Position numbers and translations under genes: made by a program | Shown: positions 1-7,511 of the stretch, one piece after another | Position numbering within the stretch: the first letter of the stretch is position 1 | How the letters are laid out: every line of letters begins with the position of its first letter | Notes under the pieces: model-generated | What the model was told of the DNA's origin: nothing | The model's database searches: none | Seen by the model: only the letters and a program-made list of their open reading frames with translations | NCBI GenBank assembly: GCA_030706015.1 | Contig: JAUZPI010000085.1 | Coordinates: 1 to 15,681 of the forward strand | Direction: 5' to 3' | Source: Bacillota bacterium | Lineage (GTDB): Bacteria > Bacillota > Clostridia > Clostridiales > Clostridiaceae | DNA: 15,681 bases

Positions 1-43
1 TCTTGATGCAATGGAAGATATTGAACTTAATTTATCAATATAG
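1..43 (+). CDS. C-terminal end of a probable tail sheath protein (XkdK type), partial
   Basis: An open frame runs in from the left edge and ends LDAMEDIELNLSI-stop at 41-43. Only 13 residues are visible, so the product is inferred from position. In PBSX-type contractile tails the sheath gene lies directly upstream of the tube gene, and sheath proteins often end in a short acidic/hydrophobic beta strand like this one. The following gene starts 12 bases downstream behind a GGGGG ribosome binding site. The identity is not shown by the sequence itself. Confidence 0.5.
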   Translation, partial: LDAMEDIELNLSI

Positions 44-55
44 GGGGATGAAAGA

Positions 56-484
56 ATGAATAGTTATAAACCACAAAACGTCATAAACGGAACATACGGT
101 GAGATATGGATAAATGGAAACTACATGGCAGAGGCAACAGCGCTTCAAGCAAAGGTAACTCTTAATAAAGCAGATGTTAACATTACTAGAAGACTTGCAA
201 AGGCTAGCAAGGTTACAGGAATGGAATGTAAAGGAACCTTAAAGCTCAATAAGGTTTCCAGCAGCATGATAAAGCTTATTAGCGGAAATATCAGAAGTGG
301 AAAACAAACTGTCTGCACAATAATTTCAAAGCTTGCAGATCCAGATGCATTAGGAGCTGAAAGAATAGTTCTTAAAGATGTAACTTTTGATGAACTAACT
401 CTTGTAGACTGGGAAGCAAAGAAAAACGGTGAAGAATCTATTCCATTCACTTTCAGTGATTGGGAATTCTTAGATTTAATATAA
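56..484 (+). CDS. xkdM: Phage tail tube protein, XkdM type (DUF2001)
   Basis: This 142-residue protein has the usual length of XkdM-like tail tube proteins, which stack as rings to form the inner tube that contracts out of the sheath. The N-terminus (around NVINGTYGEIWINGNYMAEA) matches the family's opening, in which a glycine-rich strand precedes an alternating beta pattern. The C-terminus ends with the family-typical IPFTFSDWEFLDLI. The ATG start sits behind a GGGGGATGAAAG ribosome binding site. It lies between the sheath remnant and the tail chaperone, as in PBSX and clostridial prophages and tailocins. Expression should follow the late tail operon, since no promoter is seen here. A 235-codon frame on the opposite strand is a shadow of this gene and the next one. 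Confidence 0.9.
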   Translation: MNSYKPQNVINGTYGEIWINGNYMAEATALQAKVTLNKADVNITRRLAKASKVTGMECKGTLKLNKVSSSMIKLISGNIRSGKQTVCTIISKLADPDALGAERIVLKDVTFDELTLVDWEAKKNGEESIPFTFSDWEFLDLI

Positions 485-508
485 TAGTAAAAATCGGAGG
501 TAAAGTAC

Positions 509-907
509 ATGAATAGTGTTGAAAAATTATTAAAATTAGATGCTGGTAAAATAGTTATGCCAACAAAGGTGGTAACATTAAAGCTTGGAAAATTAGATGG
601 GTTAAAATTGGACTTCGAATGTAAGGCAGTAGATCCAGAAAAATACTCAGAAATACAAGAAAACTCTCTTGAAATAAAAAAAGGTGACATCAAAAAAATA
701 AACATGCACAACACTAAGGTGCTTACTCTTATAGAAGGATGTCCCGGTGTATTTAAATCAAAAGAGGTACAAGAACATTTTGGATGCCCAACACCAAAGG
801 AATTAGTAAACAAGCTTCTTCTAAGTGGTGAAATAGATGAACTATACAACAATATAGTTGAGCTTTCTGGATATGAGAAAGATGAGGAAAGTGATATAAA
901 AAACTAA
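509..907 (+). CDS. xkdN: Tail assembly chaperone, XkdN type (G-like short product)
   Basis: This 132-residue acidic protein corresponds to the short tail assembly chaperone that coats the tape measure protein before tube polymerisation, analogous to lambda gpG. It starts at ATG behind GGAGG (about 496-500). The sequence MNSVEKLLKLDAGKIVMPTK followed by LKLGKLDGL is typical of the XkdN family. The C-terminal codons ATA AAA AAC TAA contain an in-phase -1 slippery heptamer. The gene therefore probably also yields a 189-residue fusion (132 plus 57 residues, ending at 1077). This follows the G/GT rule of long-tailed phages: a frameshifted minority product joins the chaperone to a tape-measure-binding domain. 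The tube gene is upstream and the tape measure downstream, as expected. Confidence 0.9.
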   Translation: MNSVEKLLKLDAGKIVMPTKVVTLKLGKLDGLKLDFECKAVDPEKYSEIQENSLEIKKGDIKKINMHNTKVLTLIEGCPGVFKSKEVQEHFGCPTPKELVNKLLLSGEIDELYNNIVELSGYEKDEESDIKN

Positions 908-952
908 TAGAAACGGACGGGGAAGTACAGCTAATGTACTTCCTTTTCCGTT
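898..952 (+). promoter_or_regulatory. Programmed -1 ribosomal frameshift signal (slippery heptamer plus hairpin)
   Basis: The heptamer A AAA AAC (898-904) is in the X XXY YYZ phase relative to the chaperone frame (ATA AAA AAC TAA). Seven bases later a hairpin begins. Bases 912-917 pair with 947-952 (AACGGA/TCCGTT). A C-U mismatch and two G-U pairs follow, and then 921-928 pair perfectly with 936-943 (GGAAGTAC/GTACTTCC) around a 7-base loop. The spacer is in the usual range for a stimulatory structure. The hairpin has no T tract after it, so it is not a terminator. Confidence 0.88.
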
Positions 953-1077
953 ATAAACGTATAATGCCAAGTGAGTATTACCACAGGAAGTCTGGAGAAA
1001 AGAAGATTATCCAGGCTTTTATGCATTATGAAATAGAACAGAGAAATAATGAAATTGAATCCTTAGGAGGTGATTAG
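904..1077 (+). CDS. -1 frame extension of the tail assembly chaperone (T-domain of a G/GT-type fusion)
   Basis: After slippage at 898-904 the ribosome would read CTA ATA GAA and continue for 57 codons to TAG at 1075-1077. The peptide includes MYFLFRYKRIMPSEYYHR and then EKKIIQAFMHYEIEQ. This resembles the small protein between XkdN and the tape measure in Bacillus, Listeria and Clostridium prophages (pattern LFRYKRxxPSEYY). The frame has no convincing independent start. An ATG at 934-936 follows GGGGAAG, but both lie inside the hairpin that stimulates frameshifting, so separate initiation is possible and less likely. The end overlaps the tape measure start region, which suggests translational coupling. 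The frame and heptamer are seen directly; the G/GT role is known for the family and inferred here. Confidence 0.85.
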   Translation, partial: LIETDGEVQLMYFLFRYKRIMPSEYYHRKSGEKKIIQAFMHYEIEQRNNEIESLGGD

Positions 1078-3503
1078 TATAGCACATGTTATAGATGCAG
1101 TAATAACCTTACAGGATAATTATACTACAGTACTAAATAATATTAATGTGAATATGATCCAGTTTGCAGAGAAGCAGACTGAGGAGGTAAGTAAATCCCA
1201 AAAGGCTTGGGAAAAGCTTCAATCTGTTGGAGATACATTAAAGGGCAGAATAACAGATCCTCTTGTAGATATAGGAAAGAAAGTATCAGAAATGGCGTTG
1301 GATTTTATGGACAGCGAAGATTCCTTTAATGAATCTATGGGCAGTATGTCAAAGTCCGCCAGGGAATGGAGCGACAACATATCAAAAAGCTGTGGGCTGA
1401 ATTCCTATGAGGTTAGAAAGAACATGGAGGATTATCAGGATATGTTAACTTCTATGGGGCAGACGAAGGATGGAGCTGTTAATATGTCAGAGGGGTTAAC
1501 TAATGTAACTTATAGTATGTCTAATTTTTACAAGATGAAGCCTGAAGATGCCTTTAAGGCTATAAAGGATGGAATATCTGGACAATATAAGCCATTACAG
1601 GACCTTGGAATTGCTATTGACGATACAGCAGTTAAACAATATGCCTTGAATCATGGATTAACAGATGCACAAAGCGTACAAGCTAGATATGGATTGATTT
1701 TAGATCAAACCACTAAAGCACAAGGTGAGTTAGCCAAGACAGCTTCGTCTCCTACTGCCCCAATAAATAATCTAAAAGCACAGGTGCAGCAGTTAGGTAT
1801 CCAATTTGGATTAGTACTCCTGCCAATGATTATGAAGGTGGTGCCATATCTAACAAAATTGGTTGAGCACTTTAGGAATATGTCTCCAGCTCAACAGGAG
1901 ACTATAGCAAAGCTACTAATTGCAGCAGCAGCTATGGGACCCATAATTTCTAAAGTAACCAATTTAACCAAAACCATAATTGATGTAGGTAAAGCTATCA
2001 AAGGTGCTGGTAGCATAATGAAGTGGTTAATGGCATCTGGAAATATAGTGGTTGTTGTAATAATTGCTATTGCTATTGCAGCTTACTTGATAATAACCCA
2101 TTGGAGCCAGATTAGTGCCTTCTTTAAAAAGCTTTGGACAGGTGTGAAAGAGGCATTTACAAGCTTTAAGGAGCATGTAGCCAAGATTTTTGAAGCAGTA
2201 AAGGGTGCAGGTGAATCCTTGAAAAAGCATTGGGATAACTTCAAAGCTAAATGCGGTGAAGTAATGGGCAATATAAAGAATGTATTTGTTAACATATGGA
2301 ATGGCATTAAGACAGTTGTAACCAACATTGTCACTGGCTTTGTTAATGGTATAACCGGTATTTTTAGTAAAATGCATACAGGTATTTCTAACATATTCAA
2401 TGGGTTAAAGAATTTTTTCAAGGCTGTATGGGAGGTTATAAAACTTATAATTTTAGCACCAATATTGTTTTTATGCGATAGGGTTACTGGTAATTTTGGC
2501 AAATTAAAAAGTGATCAAATAAAAACAATGCAGGCATTACAGAAGGCCTTTAGTCAGATATGGGCAGCAATTAAGCAAATATTTATTGGAGTAATTCAAG
2601 CTATAGTTGGTTTTTTCAAAGGAGCTTTTGATTTACTAAATAATATAACTGGTGGCAGGTTAAATGGAATAAAGAGTGTGTTTACCACTGTGTGGAATGC
2701 TATTAAGACAGTAGTAACGGTTATTATAAAAACCTTTATCAATAACATAACAAATATTTTTAATAATATGCGTACTGGAATATCAAATATATTCAATGGG
2801 TTAAAGACCGTTTTTCAAGGGGTATGGAATGCAATAAAACTAATAATTATGGCTCCAGTATTGTTTATACATGATCTGGTTACTGGTAACTTCACTAAGC
2901 TAAAAAGTGATGTGTTCAAAACTATGCAGGGATTACAGAAGGCTTTTAGTCAAATATGGACAGGCATTAAACAGATATTTACTGGAGTAATTCAAGCCAT
3001 AGTTGGATATATTAAAGGTTCTTTTGAGAATGCCAAAAATAATATAGTTGCAGTTTGGAACTTTGTAACTAATTGGCTAGCAGCTATTTGGAATAGTTTG
3101 ACTAAGAGTGCCATTAACGGTTGGAATAACTTAAAAAATGGAGTGCTAAATACATGTAATAATATCTGGAATAGTATAGTTAGCATTTGGAATAGTATAT
3201 TAAATTGGTTTGTAACTTTACCAAGCAGACTATATAACTACGGTGTTAATATGTTTACAAGTATGAAAAATGGAATAACAAATACAATAAGTGATATTTA
3301 TAGTGCAGTTGTAAATGGCTTTAATTCTGCTATAAACTTTATTACTGGTTTACCTGGTAAAGCATTAACCTGGGGTAAAGATTTTATAGATGGGCTTGTA
3401 AAAGGCATTACAGGAGCTATAGGAAAAATACAAGATGCAGTAAGTGGAGTAGCTGATAAAATCAGAAGTTTCTTACACTTCAGTGTTCCAGATGTAGGAC
3501 CGT
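1070..3503 (+). CDS. Tail tape measure protein, exon 1
   Basis: This exon encodes about 811 residues of the tape measure protein, which sets tail length and is later ejected. With exon 2 the spliced frame is 926 codons including the stop. The N-terminal 270 residues carry the conserved TP901-type region (KPEDAFKAIKDGISGQYKPL, DLGIAIDDTAVKQYALNHG). A strongly hydrophobic segment at about residues 323-345 is probably membrane-inserting. Amphipathic Trp/Phe-rich helices follow, including a 132-residue tandem duplication. The exon ends in FLHFSVPDVGPL, the start of a motif that continues as TDYESWMPDFM in uninterrupted relatives and is restored by splicing. Without splicing, translation would stop at 3518-3520. 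The GTG at 1070 overlaps its own AGGAGG; ATA at 1079 is better spaced, so the start is uncertain. Confidence 0.9.
2273..3037 (+). repeat. 396-bp in-frame tandem duplication inside the tape measure gene
   Basis: Two copies start at 2273 and 2669, and many matched points share a constant offset of 396 bases. Examples are TGGAATG at 2297 and 2693, and GTAATTCAAG at 2591 and 2987. Both copies encode the order WN(G/A)IKTVVT, TGISNIFNGLK, APxLF, VTGNF, KLKSD, LQKAFSQIW, GVIQAIVG. They are diverged, so the duplication is not recent. The period equals 132 residues and keeps the frame. Confidence 0.88.
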
Positions 3504-3793
3504 TAACATTAGCGGCTTAACGTAGTGATACGTTATGAAAAACCATGTGAACCTATAAATATAGGGTGTGTAGCTAAAATGCTATGCTAACGATAAAAAG
3601 CTAAATCATTTTTTATGATATGCCAATATCGTGCCAAGCCTCATACGAGGAAGGTGTAACGACTATTCCGTTAGGAAGTAGAGATAAGGTGAAATTCCTT
3701 ATTTCGAAGTGCATGGGCTCTCAATGAGAGTGTGAGATAGTCTAATCCCACTTATATAAGTGTTAAAGTATCTCGAAAGAGAGGGTATAAATG
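3504..3793 (+). ncRNA. ORF-less group I self-splicing intron in the tape measure gene
   Basis: A 290-nt insertion interrupts the conserved motif GPLT/DYESWMPDFM. The exons join in frame if exon 1 ends at U3503 and the intron ends at G3793, the classic group I rule. P1 forms between exon CCGU (3500-3503) and intron GCGG (3512-3515), with the U3503-G3512 wobble at the splice site. P10 can form between exon 2 UAA (3794-3796) and UUA (3509-3511). P7 is GACUAU (3661-3666) with AUAGUC (3737-3742). Other hairpins are a P5-like CCUC/GAGG (3639-3650) flanked by AA on both sides, UUCC/GGAA (3666-3677), AUAAGG/CCUUAU near 3683-3701, CUCUC/GAGAG near 3718-3730, CACUU/AAGUG (3749-3762), and a GAAA tetraloop at 3771-3782. 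Extra stems between P7 and P3 suggest subgroup IA. No homing endonuclease or transposase gene fits inside. Confidence 0.92.
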
Positions 3794-4137
3794 TAACAGA
3801 CTACGAAAGCTGGATGCCTGATTTCATGCATGGTATGGCTAAAGGTATTAAGGTGAATACACATCTAATAACAGATAATGTTAAGGATGTGGCTGTAGGC
3901 GTAAAAACTAATCTGCAGGGCAATCTTAAAGATGTTAAGGCTACAGAAATGAAATTAAGTTCAAACAAAATGCAATTAGGCTCAAATAACGTCGGCACAA
4001 GCAGTAATAATAAGGGTGTAACAGTTATATTTGAGAAAATTGCTGAGAAGTTTATCATAAGAGAAGATGCAGACATTGACAAGATAGCTCAAGCTTTAGT
4101 TAAAAAAATACATGAAGCTAGTCTAACCACAGCATAG
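3794..4137 (+). CDS. Tail tape measure protein, exon 2 (C-terminal domain)
   Basis: Exon 2 supplies the last two bases of the split leucine codon and then TDYESWMPDFMHGMAKGI and about 95 more residues, ending at TAG 4135-4137. The start of the exon completes a motif (PLTDYESWMPDFM) that I recognise as continuous in uninterrupted clostridial and Bacillus tape measure proteins. That is the main reason to treat it as an exon and not a separate gene. The C-terminus (VTVIFEKIAEKFIIREDADIDKIAQALVKKI) is typical of the end of these proteins. The frame is open a little upstream, to a TTG/GTG near 3760, but that stretch lies in the intron's P9 region. It has no ribosome binding site and is not protein-like. 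The LysM gene follows after 13 bases. Confidence 0.92.
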
Positions 4138-4150
4138 GAGGGGGATAACA

Positions 4151-4774
4151 ATGGAATTTTGGTTTATTAAAGATAAGGAGAAGTTACAGCTTCCTGTACC
4201 TCCTCCTGAATTTAAAATTCAAAATGGCAATCTAAATAGTAGTATTACAGTAGAGCAGCTTGGAGAAATAAGCTTTATTGGAAAGTCAAAATTATCAACT
4301 ATCAGCTTAAGTTCAATCTTTCCTGCTCACGCCTATTATTTTTGCCAATATAAAAATATTAAAGCGCCCTATGATTGTGTGAAACTAATTGAAAAGTGGC
4401 GATTAAGCGGCAATCCAATAAGGCTTTTAATAACAGAAACTCCTATAAATATGACTGTTTCAATTGAAGACTTTGAATATGGTGAGGTAGATGGAACAGG
4501 AGATGTTTCTTTTTCTATAAACCTTAAGGAATACAGAGTAGTAACTCTGCAGTCAAAAACTATAAATATTGCCTCTGGTAATAGTACACAAAAGACTATT
4601 AACGCCAGGCCAACAAAAAATACTCCAAAAACATATATAGTAAAGAATGGAGATACACTGTGGGACATAGCCAAAAGAATTACAGGCGATGGATCCGATT
4701 ATAAAATAATAGCCATAAAAAATAATATTAAAAATCCTAATGTTATATATGTAGGGCAGGTGCTATATATATGA
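4151..4774 (+). CDS. xkdP: LysM domain tail protein, XkdP type
   Basis: This 207-residue protein begins MEFWFIKDKEKLQLPVPPPE, the typical N-terminus of XkdP-family proteins that sit near the tail hub. A C-terminal LysM domain at about residues 162-207 has the signature TYIVKNGDTLWDIAKRITGD, continues with KNNIKNPNVIYVGQVLYI, and binds peptidoglycan glycan. A Thr/Lys/Asn-rich linker (about 140-160) joins the parts. Family members are thought to help the baseplate engage the cell wall or to chaperone the tube tip. The ATG start lies behind a GGAGGGGG ribosome binding site. The stop overlaps the start of the next gene (ATGA at 4771-4774), indicating translational coupling. Confidence 0.92.
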   Translation: MEFWFIKDKEKLQLPVPPPEFKIQNGNLNSSITVEQLGEISFIGKSKLSTISLSSIFPAHAYYFCQYKNIKAPYDCVKLIEKWRLSGNPIRLLITETPINMTVSIEDFEYGEVDGTGDVSFSINLKEYRVVTLQSKTINIASGNSTQKTINARPTKNTPKTYIVKNGDTLWDIAKRITGDGSDYKIIAIKNNIKNPNVIYVGQVLYI

Positions 4775-5748
4775 TAAGTGTTTGGACTTTAAGTGGAAAC
4801 AAATCTGTTAATATAACACCTCTCTTAAAAAGTATTGAGTGGTCTGGGGACAAGTCTCAAGCCTCTAGAAAATTAGGTTTGTCAGTGGCGTACAGCATAT
4901 TTGATAAAAATCAGGTTTTTATTCAAATTACGCCCGGAAGCTTAATCTGGGCCATGGAAGATGGTAATGAATTTTTTAGAGGTGTGGTATTCAGCAGAGA
5001 ATTAAGCAGCAGCGGCCAAGAATTGAAAATTACAGCCTATGATTATTTAATTTACTTTTTAAAATCAAAGGCTAGTTTTAATTTTAGTAACGCTTTGCCA
5101 GAAGATATAGCTGTAAAGATCTGCCAGGAGGTTGGAGTTGGTGCAGGCAGTATTTTAAAAACCGGAACAAGAATAGATCTTATTGTTCAGGCACAAAGCC
5201 TTTATGATGTAATCATGAAGGCTTATACTAAGGTATCACAAATTAATGGCAGACAGTATATGGCATTGATGAAGGGTACTGCATTAAACATAATAGAGAA
5301 GGGAAGTACTGTAGTAGATTATACCTTAAAACCAGAGGAAAACGTAATTGATACTTCTTATACTGAGAGTATTGAGAATATGGTTAACAAGGTGAAAATA
5401 TACGATGATAAGGGAAATTACACAGGTAAATTAGTAAGCAATGATGGATGGGTTAAATTATACGGAGTGCTTCAAGAGGCTTACACCATTGAAGAAGGTA
5501 AAAATCCTACTGTCGTTGCTGAAAATATGATGCATGGGTTAGATATATGTACAGATATAGAGGTTCTGGGAAATAGGGCATGTATATCAGGGTATGCTTT
5601 AAATACAAACATATGGTATATAGATTCTTTAAAGAACTCAAAATGGTATATAGATTCTGACTCTCACACTTGGGATATAGGAACAGGAAAGCATACTATG
5701 AAACTAACTCTATATCAACAAAATGAAATGGATGCGAAGGAGGACTAA
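4771..5748 (+). CDS. xkdQ: Baseplate hub protein, XkdQ type (gpD/gp27-like)
   Basis: The 325-residue length matches XkdQ, the hub protein that links tail tube and baseplate and is related to gpD of Mu/P2 and gp27 of T4. The sequence opens with a beta-rich domain (VNITPLLKSIEWSGDKSQAS, then LGLSVAYS). It continues with the GNEFFRGVVFSRELSSSGQ and ITAYDYLIYFLKSKASFNF segments typical of the family, and ends in a strand-rich domain after residue 200. A short internal repeat (WYIDS twice, near residues 285-300) is visible. The ATG overlaps the xkdP stop by four bases. The next gene follows after five bases. No frame damage is seen. Confidence 0.92.
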   Translation: MISVWTLSGNKSVNITPLLKSIEWSGDKSQASRKLGLSVAYSIFDKNQVFIQITPGSLIWAMEDGNEFFRGVVFSRELSSSGQELKITAYDYLIYFLKSKASFNFSNALPEDIAVKICQEVGVGAGSILKTGTRIDLIVQAQSLYDVIMKAYTKVSQINGRQYMALMKGTALNIIEKGSTVVDYTLKPEENVIDTSYTESIENMVNKVKIYDDKGNYTGKLVSNDGWVKLYGVLQEAYTIEEGKNPTVVAENMMHGLDICTDIEVLGNRACISGYALNTNIWYIDSLKNSKWYIDSDSHTWDIGTGKHTMKLTLYQQNEMDAKED

Positions 5749-5753
5749 TAGCT

Positions 5754-6005
5754 ATGAAATCAAATCCTTATGCCCATATTATTAATATAATTAGAGAACA
5801 AGGAGCTAAATATAATCCAGCCAGCATTCAACTAGGTGAAGTTATAGATAGTAAACCTACAATCAAAACCGCAGATATTCAGCTAAATGCTAATAATCTG
5901 CTGGTTAATGATCAAATTAAAACTCTAAATCAAGGGGATACAGTAGCATTGATTCAATTAAACGATGCTGCTTTTTTAATTTTTTGTAAGGTGGTGAACA
6001 TATGA
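5754..6005 (+). CDS. xkdR: Baseplate-associated protein, XkdR type (DUF2577)
   Basis: This 83-residue protein matches DUF2577/XkdR in position and style. A short helix (PYAHIINIIREQG) is followed by a compact beta domain with a conserved QLGEVIDSKPTIKTADIQL segment and ending in DTVALIQLNDAAFLIFCKVV. Such proteins sit between the hub and gp25-like genes in PBSX-type tails and probably close or decorate the hub. The precise role is not established to my knowledge. The ATG start lies behind AAGGAGG (about 5738-5744). The stop overlaps the next start (ATGA at 6002-6005). Confidence 0.88.
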   Translation: MKSNPYAHIINIIREQGAKYNPASIQLGEVIDSKPTIKTADIQLNANNLLVNDQIKTLNQGDTVALIQLNDAAFLIFCKVVNI

Positions 6006-6436
6006 GTTTATTACCACAATACCAGGTGGATTCAGAATCCTTAATAAAGAGCTCCTCCTACAGTACTGACTTACCAATACCTAAGGAGTTTGCTTGGGAT
6101 TTTGAAAAGAAAGATTTTATATTTGAAAATGGAAAATACAAATTGGTGGAAGGCACCGAGGCAATCAAAATATGGATATGGAAGGCGCTAAGTACTCAAA
6201 GATATGTATTTTCAGCTTATAGTTTTGATTATGGACAGGAGTTTCAGGAAATTGTAGGCCAGGGTTTAACCAAAGAAGCAATGCAAAGTGAGGCAGAAAG
6301 ATGCATTAAAGAAGCTTTAATGATAAACCCTTATATTGATGATATTAAAGATGTCAGTATAGAAATTTTTGATGGTAAGGTTAATGTTGACTTTACTGTA
6401 ACAACAATTTATGGGGAGGTGGCAATGAGTGTATAG
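6002..6436 (+). CDS. xkdS: Baseplate wedge protein, XkdS type (DUF2634, gp25-like)
   Basis: This 144-residue protein has the DUF2634/XkdS pattern. It has an early DLPIPKEFAWDFEKKDFIFENG region, the IKIWIWKALSTQRYVFSAYS segment, and a C-terminal acidic/hydrophobic half (NPYIDDIKDVSIEIFDGKVN). The family is related to T4 gp25 and P2 gpW, which join baseplate wedges to the tube and start sheath polymerisation. The ATG overlaps the xkdR stop by four bases, and its own stop overlaps the GTG start of the baseplate J gene by eight bases, consistent with coupled translation and fixed stoichiometry. Confidence 0.92.
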   Translation: MSLLPQYQVDSESLIKSSSYSTDLPIPKEFAWDFEKKDFIFENGKYKLVEGTEAIKIWIWKALSTQRYVFSAYSFDYGQEFQEIVGQGLTKEAMQSEAERCIKEALMINPYIDDIKDVSIEIFDGKVNVDFTVTTIYGEVAMSV

Positions 6437-7511
6437 TGAAAATAATTCAGAGAATATAATACTTGAACGTATGAAAAGTTCTGTAGCAAATGATGTGGAC
6501 AAGAGTGAAGGATCCTTTATTCATGATGCTCTTTCACCTGCTGCTAATGAATTTGCTCAATTTTATATAAAACTTGATGAGGTTGCTTCTAAATTTAATA
6601 TTGAAAATCTTCAAGGGGATGAATTAAGTGAAAGAATATATCAAAGAACTGGTATAACAAGAAATCCAGCTACTTATGCCTATACTGAACTAACTGTAAC
6701 AGGTACAGGCAATATCAATATAGATGACTTATTTGAAATCAGCGATGAAATTCAATTTAAAGCTGTGGAAAGTAAAACTATAAATGGCTCTGATACTGTT
6801 AAAGTACAATGTGTTCAGCCTGGAAGCATAGGAATGGTACCGGCAAATCAGATAACTAAACTGCCTATAGTTATTACTGGAATATCAAGTGTTACTAACT
6901 TGGAACCTACACAAGATGGCTTTGATGAGGAAGACGATAGCAGCCTGATAGAAAGATATTATGAAAGAGTATCTGCTCCTGCTACACAGGGGAATATTGC
7001 ACAATATATAAGTCTCGCTAAAAATTGTCCAGGTATAGGAGATGTAAAAGTATATCCTACCTGGAATGGTAACAATACTGTGAAGCTTATAGTTATAGAT
7101 GCTAATAAGCAGCCTCCAAGTGATGAATTAGTAAATGAATTACAAAATTACATGGATCCTGCCCCTCAAGGCTTAGGAAATGGAGCTGCACCTTTTGGAG
7201 CAGTTACAACAGTTCAAGGAGCAGCAGCTAAACAAATTAATGTGAGTTTTACTGCAGTAAGAGATCCAGGCTACTCAGATACTCAAAGGCTGCAAAATTT
7301 TCAGGATACTTTAACAGAATATCTTCAGAGTATTGCTTTTAAAGAAAACTATGTTAGTTATTCAAAGATTGGTTCCATTATATTCAGCACTCCTGGTTTT
7401 AAGGATTACAGTAATTTAACTGTAAATGGAGATACTTCAAATATCATATTAAATTATACTTCCAGCCTTACTGAAACCCCTGTTAAAGGAGTTGTTAACA
7501 TTGTATACTAA
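6429..7511 (+). CDS. xkdT: Baseplate J-like protein, XkdT type
   Basis: This 360-residue protein is a Baseplate_J family member, related to P2 gpJ and T4 gp6, which form the baseplate wedge ring. Recognisable segments include a helical N-terminus (EGSFIHDALSPAANEFAQ), LQGDELSERIYQRTGITRNPA and LEPTQDGFDEEDDSSLIERY. The region around SAPATQGNIAQYISLAKNCPGIGDVKVYPTWNG is the most conserved part of the family. The GTG start at 6429 sits behind GGGGAGGTGG with normal spacing and within the end of xkdS. The C-terminus overlaps the start of xkdU. The length is normal and no lesion is seen. Confidence 0.95.
   Translation: MYSENNSENIILERMKSSVANDVDKSEGSFIHDALSPAANEFAQFYIKLDEVASKFNIENLQGDELSERIYQRTGITRNPATYAYTELTVTGTGNINIDDLFEISDEIQFKAVESKTINGSDTVKVQCVQPGSIGMVPANQITKLPIVITGISSVTNLEPTQDGFDEEDDSSLIERYYERVSAPATQGNIAQYISLAKNCPGIGDVKVYPTWNGNNTVKLIVIDANKQPPSDELVNELQNYMDPAPQGLGNGAAPFGAVTTVQGAAAKQINVSFTAVRDPGYSDTQRLQNFQDTLTEYLQSIAFKENYVSYSKIGSIIFSTPGFKDYSNLTVNGDTSNIILNYTSSLTETPVKGVVNIVY

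Noticed and set aside
145..852. 235-codon open frame on the minus strand
   Set aside because: It lies opposite the tube and chaperone genes, which have clear family matches and ribosome binding sites; its peptide is low-complexity Ser/Phe/Leu with no recognisable domain.
912..952. Hairpin read as a transcription terminator
   Set aside because: No T tract follows, the stem lies inside a coding -1 frame, and its spacing from A AAA AAC fits a frameshift stimulator.
3504..3793. IStron or group II intron
   Set aside because: There is no IS605-type transposase or TnpB frame and no room for one. The ends and P1/P10/P7 pairings fit group I; no group II domain V-like ending or GUGYG start is seen.
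3760..4137. Separate 125-codon gene after the tape measure
   Set aside because: The first 11 codons fall in the intron's P9 region without a ribosome binding site, and the rest continues the tape measure motif exactly after splicing at 3503/3794.
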